DNA from: Deltaproteobacteria bacterium
GTDB lineage: Bacteria > Myxococcota_A > Polyangia > Polyangiales > Sandaracinaceae
DNA: 44,503 bases
Reading direction: 5' to 3'
NCBI GenBank assembly: GCA_017303575.1
Contig: JAFLCL010000042.1
Location: 1 to 44,503, forward strand
Under the pieces are notes generated by a model, which was not told where the DNA came from, did not search any database, and was given only the letters and a program-made list of their open reading frames with translations. Below are positions 18,378-26,719 of the stretch, one piece after another; position 1 is the stretch's first letter, and the number at the start of each line of letters is the position of its first letter. Both the position numbers and the translations under genes were made by a program.

Positions 18378-19117
18378 GACTCGCCTCCTTCGACCGCAGC
18401 CTTCGCGGCGACGGCGACGCGCTTGAGCTCGAGGTTCGAGAGGTGGAGCACCAGGCGGTACGAGTCGCCGTCGACACGGCCTTCGAGAAAGCCTCGGAAC
18501 GGCGAGCCGTTGGTCTGGAAGATCAGCGGCGCTTGTCCCTTCGCGCCTGCACCGACGAGCAACATCTTCTTCTCGTCGTGGAGCGACTTCGCCATGTCGT
18601 AGAGGAAGTCGAAGGTGAGCCCGTTCACGTGACGCAGCTGCACCTTCCGCACGAAGACGAAGCGACGCACGACGTCGTTCGCCGGCATCAGGCGCCCCGT
18701 CCACACGATCGGTGGAAGCTCTTCGCCGACCGTCGCTTCGACGTCGACGAAGTCTCCGCGGCTCTTCTCGGTTCCGTCGGGCGCTGTCACGACCTGGAGC
18801 ACGCGCGCGGCGTAGAGCACTTGCCCGCCGGGGCCGACGTGCACGCGTGTCGCGTGGCCGAGGCGTCGACCGACCTGCTCGATCTCCACCTCCGGATCGC
18901 CCTCGATCATGGCCTTTCCGAGCGCCTCCGGGCTGCCGAGCCTGCCCACCAACGCCTCGTAGCTCGAGCGATCGGTGGTCTTGATCAGGCGCTCGAGGTG
19001 GATCGGCGCGCCGTTGGCCTTGCTGACGTAGCGAACCGTCTCTCCTCGCTTCGGTGAGTCGAGCTGGATCTGCGCGTCGCGCTTCTTGGCATCGGCGATG
19101 GTGACGAGTCTGGGCAT
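18374..19117 (-). CDS. Conserved-looking unknown protein coupled to the ligase
   Basis: A 247-residue soluble protein that I do not recognise. It opens with MPRLVTIADAKKRDAQIQLD, has a helical middle and an apparently all-beta second half (VLYAARVLQVVTAPDGTE, FVFVRKVQLRHVNGLTFDFLYD, SYRLVLHLSNLELK). No signal peptide, membrane helix or catalytic motif is evident. Its stop overlaps the GTG of the ligase gene, so its product is made in step with the ligase and is a likely partner, for example a substrate-binding or positioning subunit. Ribosome binding site GGAGAG precedes the ATG by 7 bases. The role is inferred from coupling alone. Confidence 0.75.
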   Translation of the reverse strand: MPRLVTIADAKKRDAQIQLDSPKRGETVRYVSKANGAPIHLERLIKTTDRSSYEALVGRLGSPEALGKAMIEGDPEVEIEQVGRRLGHATRVHVGPGGQVLYAARVLQVVTAPDGTEKSRGDFVDVEATVGEELPPIVWTGRLMPANDVVRRFVFVRKVQLRHVNGLTFDFLYDMAKSLHDEKKMLLVGAGAKGQAPLIFQTNGSPFRGFLEGRVDGDSYRLVLHLSNLELKRVAVAAKAAVEGGES

Positions 19118-19135
19118 CGTGGTCTCTCCGTGTTC

Positions 19136-19213
19136 GCGGCGCAGGCGCCGCGCGATGGGGGCGCTGCCCCCAAACCCCGTGCGACATTCGATCGCGGGAC
19201 ACGGTCGTGTCCC
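19136..19213 (-). promoter_or_regulatory. Three consecutive hairpins between the two unknown genes of the ligase unit
   Basis: Reading towards the ligase: GGGACACG-GT-CGTGTCCC (19213-19196), GGGGGC-GCT-GCCCCC (19171-19157) and GCGGCGC-AG-GCGCCGC (19151-19136). The first sits 6 bases after the stop of the 19220-19825 gene. The last ends 18 bases before the next start codon. They could be an intra-operon attenuator or RNA processing site, or a terminator separating two units. Confidence 0.5.
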
Positions 19214-19219
19214 GGTCTC

Positions 19220-19825
19220 TCACATCATCGAGAAGTCGAGGTCTGCATCGAGCTCGTCCTCGCGCTCGGCGGTCTCGGGCTCGGGCAAGGCATCACGTCG
19301 GACGAAGTCGAAGCCCGTCGCGCGACCGACGAGCGCGAAGACGCCCTCGTCGTTCTTCACGAGGAACACCGAGTCCGGGCTGAGGCCATCGCGGTAGAGG
19401 AACGGCGCCTCGAAGATCTTGCCGGCCGACAACGCCGCGAGGAGCGAGGCGGAGATGGCGTCGGTCTCGAGCTGGTAGACGACGCTCGTCGTGCAGTCGA
19501 GCAGGCGATCGACCGAGGCCTCGACGAGATCCTGCGCGACGCCGAGCGTCGAGGGCTGCGGCTCGAGGGCGCGTCCTTCGAGATCGACCGCGCGTCGTTC
19601 GTCTTGTTCGTACGCGGTCCACGCGTCGTCGACGTTCACGTGCGCGGTGCCACCGCCGAGGACGAGCGCCGAGCCATCGGCCGTGAGCCACGCGCTCGAG
19701 CACGTGCGCCCTTGCTCGTCGACGATCACGCGCTCCTTCGAGCCATAGAGCTTGTCGCGCTCGACCTTGGTGAACGGGAAGGCGCTCTCTTCGCCGTCCC
19801 AACGGACCACGATGTTCTTGGCCAT
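19220..19825 (-). CDS. Unknown acidic protein, first gene of the ligase cluster
   Basis: A 201-residue soluble protein starting MAKNIVVRWDGEESAFPFTK and ending in an acidic tail (EREDELDADLDFSMM). The segment KLYGSKERVIVDEQGRTC followed by LTADGSALVLGGGT has the feel of a conserved domain, but I cannot name a family. No signal peptide, membrane helix or enzyme motif is seen. It lies about 100 bases upstream of the ligase-coupled unknown gene on the same strand, separated by three hairpins, so it may be the lead gene of the same unit. An acidic C-terminal tip often serves as a protein-binding peptide; that is speculation here. Confidence 0.7.
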   Translation of the reverse strand: MAKNIVVRWDGEESAFPFTKVERDKLYGSKERVIVDEQGRTCSSAWLTADGSALVLGGGTAHVNVDDAWTAYEQDERRAVDLEGRALEPQPSTLGVAQDLVEASVDRLLDCTTSVVYQLETDAISASLLAALSAGKIFEAPFLYRDGLSPDSVFLVKNDEGVFALVGRATGFDFVRRDALPEPETAEREDELDADLDFSMM

Positions 19826-19908
19826 GCGAGCCGGACTCTAACGCGAGGCGTGAGCAGCACGGGAGAGCGTCGCGCGCGGGCGGTCCAGCCCCCACACCGC
19901 GCGCACGA

Positions 19909-20880
19909 TCAGACCCAGCCGCGGCGGCGGAAGTAGATGAAGAACACCACGCCCGTGAGCAACATCGAGCCGATCGCCGCGAAATAGCCGTACTGCCAGT
20001 GCAGCTCGGGCATCACCTCGAAGTTCATGCCGTACACGCCCGCGATGAACGTGAGGGGCAGCATGATCGTCGAGATCAAGGTCAGCACCTTCATGATCTC
20101 GTTCATGCGGTGGCCCTGCATCGAGATGTAGGCGTCGAGCGAGCCCGACACGATCTCGCGGAAGCTGTCGTTCAGATCGACGACGCGCACGAAGTGATCG
20201 TACGCGTCGCGGAAGAACGGACGCTCGTCCGCAGGGATGATGTCGAAGTCGCCGCGACCGAGACGGTTCAAGACCTCGCGCTGGTGCAGGCCGATGCGGC
20301 GCAGGCGCTGGAGCTTGTGCTTGATCTCGAAGATCTTCTCGAGGATGTGCGGGCCCTGTGACTTCACGATCGACGTCTCGATGGTGTCGATGTCGTGATC
20401 GAGCCGCTCCATGAGCGGCAGGTACCGCTCGGTCACGTGCTCGATGATCAGGTAGGCGACGTGCGCGGGGCCGCGGCGCATCAGCTCGAGCTTCGTACGC
20501 AAAGTCTCGTGGACCAGCTTGCAGGCGTCGAGATCGCCGCCGTGGCTGGTGATGAGCCAGTTCTTGCCCAGGAACATGTCGAGGTCGCAGGTCGCCACCT
20601 CCCCGCTCTTCTCCGCGCCCTTCAAGAGGCCGTGGAACACGAGGTAGAGGTAGCCCTCGAAGCGCTCGACCTTCGGGGTCGGCGCGTCGGAGAGCATGTC
20701 CTCCACCGTGAGCGCGTGGAGCTTGAAGTAGTCCTCGAGGATGCGTCGCTCAGCGTCCTTGGGATCGACGAAGTCGACCCACACCACGACGTCGGGCTCG
20801 GCGAGCAACGACGGCAGGTCTTCGGGCTTGGCCGCGAACAGCGAGCCTTCTTTGCGGAGGGCGAGGATCTGCGTGGTCAC
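19909..20880 (-). CDS. corA: CorA-type magnesium/divalent cation transporter
   Basis: A 323-residue inner-membrane channel of the CorA family for Mg2+ (some members carry Co2+, Ni2+ or Zn2+). The long N-terminal cytoplasmic domain contains the family pattern DYFKLHALTVEDMLSDAPTPK and YLYLVFHGLL. Two membrane helices lie at the C-terminus, the first ending in the selectivity motif YGMNFE (GMN about 284-286) and the second (FAAIGSMLLTGVVFFIYF) followed by the basic end RRRGWV. I use the GTG at 20880 because the frame upstream of it runs into unrelated sequence. It is divergent from the M23 peptidase gene with only 30 bases between, so the promoters must overlap the coding starts. Confidence 0.94.
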   Translation of the reverse strand: MTTQILALRKEGSLFAAKPEDLPSLLAEPDVVVWVDFVDPKDAERRILEDYFKLHALTVEDMLSDAPTPKVERFEGYLYLVFHGLLKGAEKSGEVATCDLDMFLGKNWLITSHGGDLDACKLVHETLRTKLELMRRGPAHVAYLIIEHVTERYLPLMERLDHDIDTIETSIVKSQGPHILEKIFEIKHKLQRLRRIGLHQREVLNRLGRGDFDIIPADERPFFRDAYDHFVRVVDLNDSFREIVSGSLDAYISMQGHRMNEIMKVLTLISTIMLPLTFIAGVYGMNFEVMPELHWQYGYFAAIGSMLLTGVVFFIYFRRRGWV

Positions 20881-20910
20881 GGACCGCGAGGATACAGAAT
20901 CGCGGCCCCG

Positions 20911-21798
20911 ATGACGCGGGCCCCCCGATGGGTGACCATCGGCGTCCGCATGCGCTGGTCGGCCACGCTCTCGTGCCTCGTGTCGGTGCTCCTCGCGACG
21001 ACCGCGGGCGTGGCGCGCGGCGAGCGCGTGCACGATGTCGAGGTCACGGAGAGCCTGCTCCGCGCGCGCGAGCCGGCCTTCGACATCCACGCGCACGTGC
21101 CGCCTTTCTGGTCGAGCGAGGGCTTCTGGCACCGTCGCCTCGAGCCCACACGCCAGCGCTTGCGCATGCCTGCACGCTGCCGCACCACGGGCGGGTACCG
21201 CGCGCACTGCTCGGGCCCGCGCCTCGTGCCCGAGCCCACGGGCGCGCCTGCCGAGCTCGCGCGTCACCTCGGCCTGGGCCTGCACGAGACGGCGATGCAG
21301 ATCCTCGGTCCGAGCGGGCCCTTCGACGCGTGGATCGAGGCGGTGCGAGATCTCGACGCCGACGCCCAGCTCACCTACCCCGCGCCGGAGGGTCGCACGG
21401 GCCGCGGCTTCGGCTTCGTGCGGCGCGGATCGTTGCGTCGTGTGCGGCACGACGGCCTCGACATCCAGGCACCACGGAGCAGCACGATCGTCGCGGCGCG
21501 TGGCGGCCTCGTGGCGTATGGCGACAACGGCATCTCGGGCATGGGCAACCTGCTCGTGATCCTCCACGCAGGCGGCGACTCGACGGTGTACGCGCACTGT
21601 GAGCGCATCGTCGTGCAGCCCGGTCAGCTGGTCTCGCGTGGCGAAGCGATCGCGACGATCGGCGACACGGGCTTCGCGGGCGCGCCTCACCTCCACTTCG
21701 AGTGGCACCAACGGGGCCGCAGCCGCGATCCGCTCCGAGGCCTCTCGCCGCGCGTTCGTCAGGGCTCGCCCGTCGCCCGAGGTCCGCTCGGTCCATGA
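20911..21798 (+). CDS. Exported M23-family metallopeptidase (LytM type)
   Basis: A 295-residue secreted protein with a signal-peptide-like segment near residues 14-37 (MRWSATLSCLVSVLLATTAGVARG); an ATG at 20950 would put the signal at the very start and may be the true start. The C-terminal LytM domain has HDGLD (first His and Asp zinc ligands) and HLHFEW (third ligand), with VVQPGQLVSRGEAIATIGDTG between, so it is probably an active peptidoglycan peptidase. The middle region with CRTTGGYRAHC is not recognised. Its stop overlaps the next start as ATGA. Substrate and place in cell-wall turnover are inferred from the family. Confidence 0.88.
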   Translation: MTRAPRWVTIGVRMRWSATLSCLVSVLLATTAGVARGERVHDVEVTESLLRAREPAFDIHAHVPPFWSSEGFWHRRLEPTRQRLRMPARCRTTGGYRAHCSGPRLVPEPTGAPAELARHLGLGLHETAMQILGPSGPFDAWIEAVRDLDADAQLTYPAPEGRTGRGFGFVRRGSLRRVRHDGLDIQAPRSSTIVAARGGLVAYGDNGISGMGNLLVILHAGGDSTVYAHCERIVVQPGQLVSRGEAIATIGDTGFAGAPHLHFEWHQRGRSRDPLRGLSPRVRQGSPVARGPLGP

Positions 21799-22616
21799 AC
21801 GATCGCGTGCGGTCCTTGCTGCGCGAGCCACTCGTGCACTTCCTCGTCGTCGGCGCGCTGCTCGCAGCGATGGAGTCGATCGCTGCCCCCGAGGACGTGG
21901 CGGATGCGCGTGTGCTCGTCGTCGACGACGCGATTCGTCGAGGGCTCACGACGGAATGGGAGCACGACCACGGCGCGCCGCCGAGCGAGGACGAGCTCGC
22001 CGAGGCGGTGCGCGCTTGGGTCGACGAAGAGCTGCTCTTCCGCGAGGGCATCCTGCGCGAGCTCGACCGCGACGATCCGCGCGTGCGTCAGCGCGTGGCC
22101 ACGCTGGCGATGTCGATGCTCGAGGCCGAGCACCCGATCGCGGAGCCGACGGACGAGGAGATCCGCGCGTACTTCGACGCTCACCTCGATCGCTATGGAG
22201 AGGACGCGCGCTTCGACTTCGTGCACGTGTTCGTCGCGGGTGTGGACGAGGCCGCGCGTGCGCGCGCCGACGCGCTGCTCGTGGACCTGCGCGCAGGCGC
22301 CTCCCCGATCGGTCTCGGCGACACCTACCCGGGAGGTCGTCACTACCGCGGTCGCGATCTCGACGCACTCGCGCGTGCGTTCGGACCCGAGTTCGTCGCG
22401 GGCTTCGCGGACGCGGCCGACGGGGCATGGACGCTGCGCACCTCGCGCACGGGCTTCCATCTGGTGCGCATCGATGCGCGCGCCGCGGCCTCACCGGCGG
22501 ATCTCGAGCGCGCGCGGGTCGACGTCGAGCACGACCTCCTCGAGGAGCGTCGGCGCGAGCGAGCCTCGCAGGCGATCGAGTCGCTGCGCGAGCGCTGGCG
22601 GGTGATCGAGCGATGA
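21795..22616 (+). CDS. Parvulin-type peptidyl-prolyl isomerase, membrane-anchored
   Basis: A 273-residue protein with one N-terminal hydrophobic segment (PLVHFLVVGALLAAM) and a SurA/PrsA-like helical arm (SEDELAEAVRAWVDEELLF, then DEEIRAYFDAHLDRYGE). A compact parvulin domain follows (about 150-235, RFDFVHVFVAGVD through GAWTLRTSRTGFHLVRID). The family helps exported proteins fold at prolyl bonds outside the inner membrane. It overlaps both neighbours by ATGA, so the M23 peptidase, this foldase and the HupE/UreJ-like membrane protein are made as a coupled set. It may serve folding or assembly of those two products; that is inference from the layout. Confidence 0.85.
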   Translation: MNDRVRSLLREPLVHFLVVGALLAAMESIAAPEDVADARVLVVDDAIRRGLTTEWEHDHGAPPSEDELAEAVRAWVDEELLFREGILRELDRDDPRVRQRVATLAMSMLEAEHPIAEPTDEEIRAYFDAHLDRYGEDARFDFVHVFVAGVDEAARARADALLVDLRAGASPIGLGDTYPGGRHYRGRDLDALARAFGPEFVAGFADAADGAWTLRTSRTGFHLVRIDARAAASPADLERARVDVEHDLLEERRRERASQAIESLRERWRVIER

Positions 22617-23566
22617 CGCGGCCGTGTGCGTGGATCGCGATGGTCGCGCTCGTTCTCGTCGCGACGCCGAGCGCGCGCGCGCACGAGAGCGCGCCAGGCG
22701 TGCTCGGCATCGAGGAGCAGGACGACGGCCGCTACCTGATCGCGTGGACCGCGCCCGTCGACACGCGCCTTCCGTCGGCCGATCGCATCGCGCCCCGCTT
22801 CCCCGACCACTGCACGCGAGAGGGCGCAGTGCTCGACTGCGGGACGCGCGGCCTCGAGGGCTCGATCGTCCTCGACGGCGTCGAAGGGCGCATGCGGGTC
22901 GCGGTGGTCGTCGTGCGTCGCGGCGTGCCGCGCCTCGACGCCGTGCTCGATGGCGCGCACCCGAGCCTGGACCTCGACGACGACGGCGCAGGCCTCGGGC
23001 ACTGGATCGCGCTCGGCGCCGAGCACGTGCTGCTCGGCCTCGATCACCTGGCGTTCCTCCTCGGATTGCTGTTCGTGTCGAAGCTCGATCGATCGCTCGT
23101 CGTGACGATCACGGCGTTCACGATCGCGCACTCGATCACGCTCGGCCTCGCTGTGCTCGACGTCGTGCACCCCGCGAGCGCGCTCGTCGAAGCCCTGATC
23201 GCGCTGAGCGTGCTGCTGGTCGCGCGAGAGGGCCTCTCCACCGATCGCCACACTTCACCTTGGTCCGTGCGTCGTGCGCCCGCGGCGATCGCCGCGTTCT
23301 TCGGGCTCGTGCACGGCCTCGGTCTCGCGGGCGCGCTGCGCGAGACGGCCCTGCCGCGCGAGGCGCTCGTCCCTGCGCTGTTCGGCTTCAACGTCGGCGT
23401 GGAGCTCGGTCAGCTCGCGTTCGTGGGATCGGCGATCGTGATCGCGCGAGCCGTGGGCGAGCGACCGTGGACGCCGAAGGTCCGCACGGCGCTCGTCTAC
23501 GTCGTCGGCTGCGCCGCGGCGTACTGGCTCGTGATCCGCGTGGGCGCGATCGTCGTTCGGATCTAG
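22613..23566 (+). CDS. HupE/UreJ-2 family membrane protein
   Basis: A 317-residue protein with a signal peptide (IAMVALVLVATPSARA), a periplasmic domain of about 115 residues and a C-terminal membrane domain of about six helices. The membrane part carries the His-rich signatures of the HupE/UreJ family: GAEHVLLGLDHLAFLLGLLF, TIAHSITLGLA and GLVHGLGLAGAL. Classic HupE and UreJ are nickel or cobalt permeases; this longer exported subfamily has no settled function, but the conserved His and Asp favour metal handling. It is the last gene of the coupled operon, and its TAG stop lies inside the stem of the hairpin that follows. Confidence 0.85.
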   Translation: MTRPCAWIAMVALVLVATPSARAHESAPGVLGIEEQDDGRYLIAWTAPVDTRLPSADRIAPRFPDHCTREGAVLDCGTRGLEGSIVLDGVEGRMRVAVVVVRRGVPRLDAVLDGAHPSLDLDDDGAGLGHWIALGAEHVLLGLDHLAFLLGLLFVSKLDRSLVVTITAFTIAHSITLGLAVLDVVHPASALVEALIALSVLLVAREGLSTDRHTSPWSVRRAPAAIAAFFGLVHGLGLAGALRETALPREALVPALFGFNVGVELGQLAFVGSAIVIARAVGERPWTPKVRTALVYVVGCAAAYWLVIRVGAIVVRI

Positions 23567-23617
23567 AGCCCCGAATCCGTTTGATTCCTGTGGGAACCAA
23601 ACGGATCGGTGCTCTAG
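23563..23617. terminator. Bidirectional hairpin between convergent genes
   Basis: An outer stem CTAGAGC/GCTCTAG and an inner stem ATCCGTTTG/CAAACGGAT enclose a 14-base loop, with a small imperfect region between. The plus-strand HupE-like gene ends with TAG at 23564-23566 and the minus-strand phosphoesterase gene ends with TAG at 23616-23614. Both stops are therefore part of the outer arms. Confidence 0.8.
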
Positions 23618-25686
23618 GGCGCCGTCCGGAAGCGCTGCACGGGCGTCTCGATCTCGTGCGTGCAGTCGGTGATCGTCGCGTACCACTCGTACACGCGGCC
23701 TGGCATCAGACCGTCGAGGCTCGCGCGCACGTCGTCTCCGCCACGCACGGTCTCGACCGTGCGGAACGCTCCGCCCGCGCCGCGCAGATCGACGCGCAGC
23801 GTGAACTCGCTGTTGGCGTCGGTCTCCCAGCGATCGTGGGAAGGCGAGTAGCTGCGCACCGTGAGCTCGTCGTTGGCGGGGGAGAACTCCCAGAGGCGCA
23901 GGAAGCCTCCGCCACCCTCGGCGCGACCTTGGTAGTCCGCGAGCATCGAGTCGATGCGGTGCCCCGAGTACGTGTCGTTGCGGCGCGCCTCGTTCGCGAT
24001 GTGACCGCACGTCATGAGCTGGAGGTTCTGCACGCTGCGGAGCGCGTTGTAGATCGCCTGTCCCTGCGGACCGAACTCGCCCGCCGAGTTGAGGATGTAG
24101 TGCGAGTTCACGACGCCGAAGGCCTCGGGCCTCGCCTCGAGCACGCGGCGGCCCCACGTCGTGATCGCGGCGTCCTGTGTCGTGTCGTAGCGGAAGTTGA
24201 CGACGACGAACTCGAGGCCGCCTGCCTCGAAGTGGATCCAGTTGTCGTCGTTGGTGTCTGCGTCGTAGGTGCCGCCGAAGTACGCGCGCCCCGCGAACCG
24301 ATCGGGGCCGAAGAAGCGGTTGTAGTTGGCGAGGCTCGCCTGCCGCTGCTCGTGGTTTCCGACGCCGAGCGCGTACGGCATGCCGTCGGGAAGATCGGCG
24401 GACTCCGCTTCGAGGAGCGCCATCGCACGGTCGGCCACGTTCCACTGCGCGACCACGTTGCCGTCGTCGACGATGTCGCCGTTGTGGATGACGGCGCGGA
24501 TCCGATACGCCTCGCGCTGCGCCATCACCCAGCGCGTCTGATCGGCGAAGAAGTGCGTGGCGCGATCGGGACGCGAGGCAGTGGGCCCTGTCGTGTAGTA
24601 CTGGGTGTCGGGCAAGACGACGATGGAGAAGTCGTCCTCCTCCGTGAGCTCGCGGATGTGGAACGTCGCCTCGTAGCCCGTCGCTTCGCCCACGATCGCG
24701 AGGCGCAGGCTCGCGCTCGTGCCGGTGACCGTGTCGCGATCCATCGGCGTGACGATCACGACCTCGGGCGGCGCGCCCTCGTCGAGCACCGCGCCGGGCC
24801 GCACGAACGTCGCGCCGGTGACGGTGCCCGCGAGATCGCTCGCCGTGTCGGGCGCACCCCCGTCCTCTTCGTCGAGCGCCCAGTGCGCGACGAGGCCGTC
24901 TTCCTCGGTGATCGTCGTGCGCATCGCTGCCGCGATCTCGGCGCCCGTGCGCGCGTGATCCCACACGCGGACCTCGTCGAGCGAGCCATCGAGGCGACCG
25001 GCCGCGACGCCCGTGCTGTTCATCGCCGTGCCGAGGGCGAAGTGCTGGATGCTGTCGGCGCGCGGTCGGGCCATGCCCGTCGATGCGCTTCCGTCCTGCA
25101 CACCGTCGAGGAAGAGGCGCCACGTGTTGCCGTCGTACGTGACCGCGACGTGGTGCCAGCGATCGCGCGAGACCGCGGTGCGACCGATCACCGGGTGGTT
25201 CGCGCCCGTCGCCATGTCCTCGAAGTCCGCGCCCAGCACGTCACCGAAGAAGCCGAAGGCGTAGTTGCAGTCGACGTTCGAGCCATCGTTCTCGCCGCGG
25301 CCCTTGCCCGCGATCGGCACGAGCGTGAGACCTCCGACGCCCGTGCCCATCGTGCGTCCGTCGCCCTCACGCCGAACCCACGCCTCGACCGTGAACGTCG
25401 CCAAGCCCAGCGCAGGCGCGCGTCCCATCGAGACGTGATCGTCGACGCCATCGAACGAGAGCGCGCTCGAGCGATCCTCGGTGCCCTCGCAGCCCGGCAC
25501 GGCCGCATCGGGTGAAGGCACGCCCACGTCCTCGGACGGGCTCACCATCCCCGCGTCCCCGACGAGGCGCCGTGCATCGGGAGGCGCGACGCCGGCATCG
25601 CTGCCAGGAGGGCCATTCAGCGAGCCGTCACAAGCCGCGAGCGCGAGGAAGACGGACGGAGCGAGGACCTTCGAGAAGCGAGTCAC
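23614..25686 (-). CDS. Lipoprotein with LamG-like and calcineurin-like phosphoesterase domains
   Basis: A 690-residue surface lipoprotein. GTG 25686 gives a signal ending in lipobox LALAAC (Cys19), then an Asp/Pro linker. Residues about 75-260 are a concanavalin-like LamG/pentraxin fold (ALSFDGVDDHVSMG, FTVEAWVRREG, WHHVAVTYDGNTWRLFLDG, LDEVRVWDHARTGAEI). Residues about 353-600 are a metallophosphoesterase with LPDTQ (D360, Q362), NGDIVDD (D404), GNHEQ (N444, H445), NSHY (H529) and CGH (H562). The first ligand is DxQ in place of DxH, as in a known subgroup. Probably a secreted phosphodiesterase or phosphatase held to carbohydrate or the envelope by the LamG part; substrate unknown. It converges on the HupE-like gene. 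Confidence 0.88.
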   Translation of the reverse strand: MTRFSKVLAPSVFLALAACDGSLNGPPGSDAGVAPPDARRLVGDAGMVSPSEDVGVPSPDAAVPGCEGTEDRSSALSFDGVDDHVSMGRAPALGLATFTVEAWVRREGDGRTMGTGVGGLTLVPIAGKGRGENDGSNVDCNYAFGFFGDVLGADFEDMATGANHPVIGRTAVSRDRWHHVAVTYDGNTWRLFLDGVQDGSASTGMARPRADSIQHFALGTAMNSTGVAAGRLDGSLDEVRVWDHARTGAEIAAAMRTTITEEDGLVAHWALDEEDGGAPDTASDLAGTVTGATFVRPGAVLDEGAPPEVVIVTPMDRDTVTGTSASLRLAIVGEATGYEATFHIRELTEEDDFSIVVLPDTQYYTTGPTASRPDRATHFFADQTRWVMAQREAYRIRAVIHNGDIVDDGNVVAQWNVADRAMALLEAESADLPDGMPYALGVGNHEQRQASLANYNRFFGPDRFAGRAYFGGTYDADTNDDNWIHFEAGGLEFVVVNFRYDTTQDAAITTWGRRVLEARPEAFGVVNSHYILNSAGEFGPQGQAIYNALRSVQNLQLMTCGHIANEARRNDTYSGHRIDSMLADYQGRAEGGGGFLRLWEFSPANDELTVRSYSPSHDRWETDANSEFTLRVDLRGAGGAFRTVETVRGGDDVRASLDGLMPGRVYEWYATITDCTHEIETPVQRFRTAP

Positions 25687-25794
25687 GACGCCCACACTGC
25701 AACGAGCACGCCTCGACGTCACCGAAGGAATGCGGTCTCGAGGTCGCACCCGTTTGCGTTTCCGAGGCTGCCGGAGTGATCCATCCTGGCGCGC

Positions 25795-26571
25795 ATGCGC
25801 CCAACGTGTTCGAGGGTTGGTCGACTGTCGGCGGTCCTCCTCGGGCTGTCCGCGTGTGGCAGCACGCCACCGTCGGTCACCACGTCGCACGCGGACCCTC
25901 GCGAGGCGCGGGGGACGCCCACGGCCGAGCAGCGCGTGCATCCGCTGGAGGAGGCGCGCCTCGCGCTCCTCTCCACACCTCCGGACACGCCACACTACGC
26001 GGAGGTGCTCGCGGAAGTGCGCGCTCGCCTCGACGCGATGGATCTCTCGCACGCACCCGAACCGACGAGCGCGATGACCTGCGCGCTGGCGAGGAGCGCG
26101 GCACCGCTGCGCTCGCTCCACGCGAGCGGCGTCATCCTCTGGAACGGCGCGCACGTCGGCGATCCGGTGACCGCCGACGACAGGATCACCCAGTGGTGCG
26201 CCGTGCTCGCCGCGTGGGAGCAGACCGACTGCAGCGAGGCCCCAGAGGACGGCGACCACTGGACCGACCTCTGCCGTGAGTGCGAGGACGGCGGCGGACC
26301 GAGCCTCGCGGATCGTCGACGCGCCCGCGCACACGGCGTCGCGGCCTGTGCGGCGTGGGAGCATCTGCGCGCCCGCTGCGCCGCCGATGCAGTGCTGAGC
26401 CGAGCCGACGCGCTCAGGTTCGCCGAGGCGTCTCGGTACGAAGCCGAGGCGGTCTTCGAGGCCGGCAGCTGCTGGGAGAACAGGCCCGACACCGATCCAG
26501 CCGACGACCTCGGGCTCGTGATCGAGCGGCTCGAGGAGCTCGCCGGCGGCGAGCCCGAAGCGACCGAGTGA
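25795..26571 (+). CDS. Small Cys-containing lipoprotein, duplicate copy 1
   Basis: A 258-residue lipoprotein of unknown family with signal LSAVLLGLSAC (lipobox LSAC). The mature part contains PLEEARLALLSTPPDTPHYAEVL, a helical opening that could be TPR-like, then a Cys-rich middle (MTCALAR, TQWCAVLAAWEQTDC, LCRECEDG) and a paired CAAWEHLRARCAAD segment. The even spacing of cysteines suggests disulfides outside the cytoplasm. It is about two-thirds identical by eye to the next gene and arose with it by tandem duplication. It is divergent from the phosphoesterase lipoprotein gene. No function can be assigned. Confidence 0.7.
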   Translation: MRPTCSRVGRLSAVLLGLSACGSTPPSVTTSHADPREARGTPTAEQRVHPLEEARLALLSTPPDTPHYAEVLAEVRARLDAMDLSHAPEPTSAMTCALARSAAPLRSLHASGVILWNGAHVGDPVTADDRITQWCAVLAAWEQTDCSEAPEDGDHWTDLCRECEDGGGPSLADRRRARAHGVAACAAWEHLRARCAADAVLSRADALRFAEASRYEAEAVFEAGSCWENRPDTDPADDLGLVIERLEELAGGEPEATE

Positions 26572-26719
26572 CGTTGCGTGCAGTCGACCTCGAGCCGCGC
26601 GTCACTCGCTCACACTCACCGGCACGCCTCGACGTCACCCAAAGGAGTGAGACCTCGAGGTCGCGCCCGGACCCGCATCACGCATTCCCGAGAGCCGCCG
26701 GAGTGATCCATCCTCGCGC

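Noticed and set aside
16026..18602. 858-codon plus-strand open frame
   Set aside because: Runs antisense to the histidine kinase and the ligase, whose motifs are complete; its composition is that of a shadow frame.
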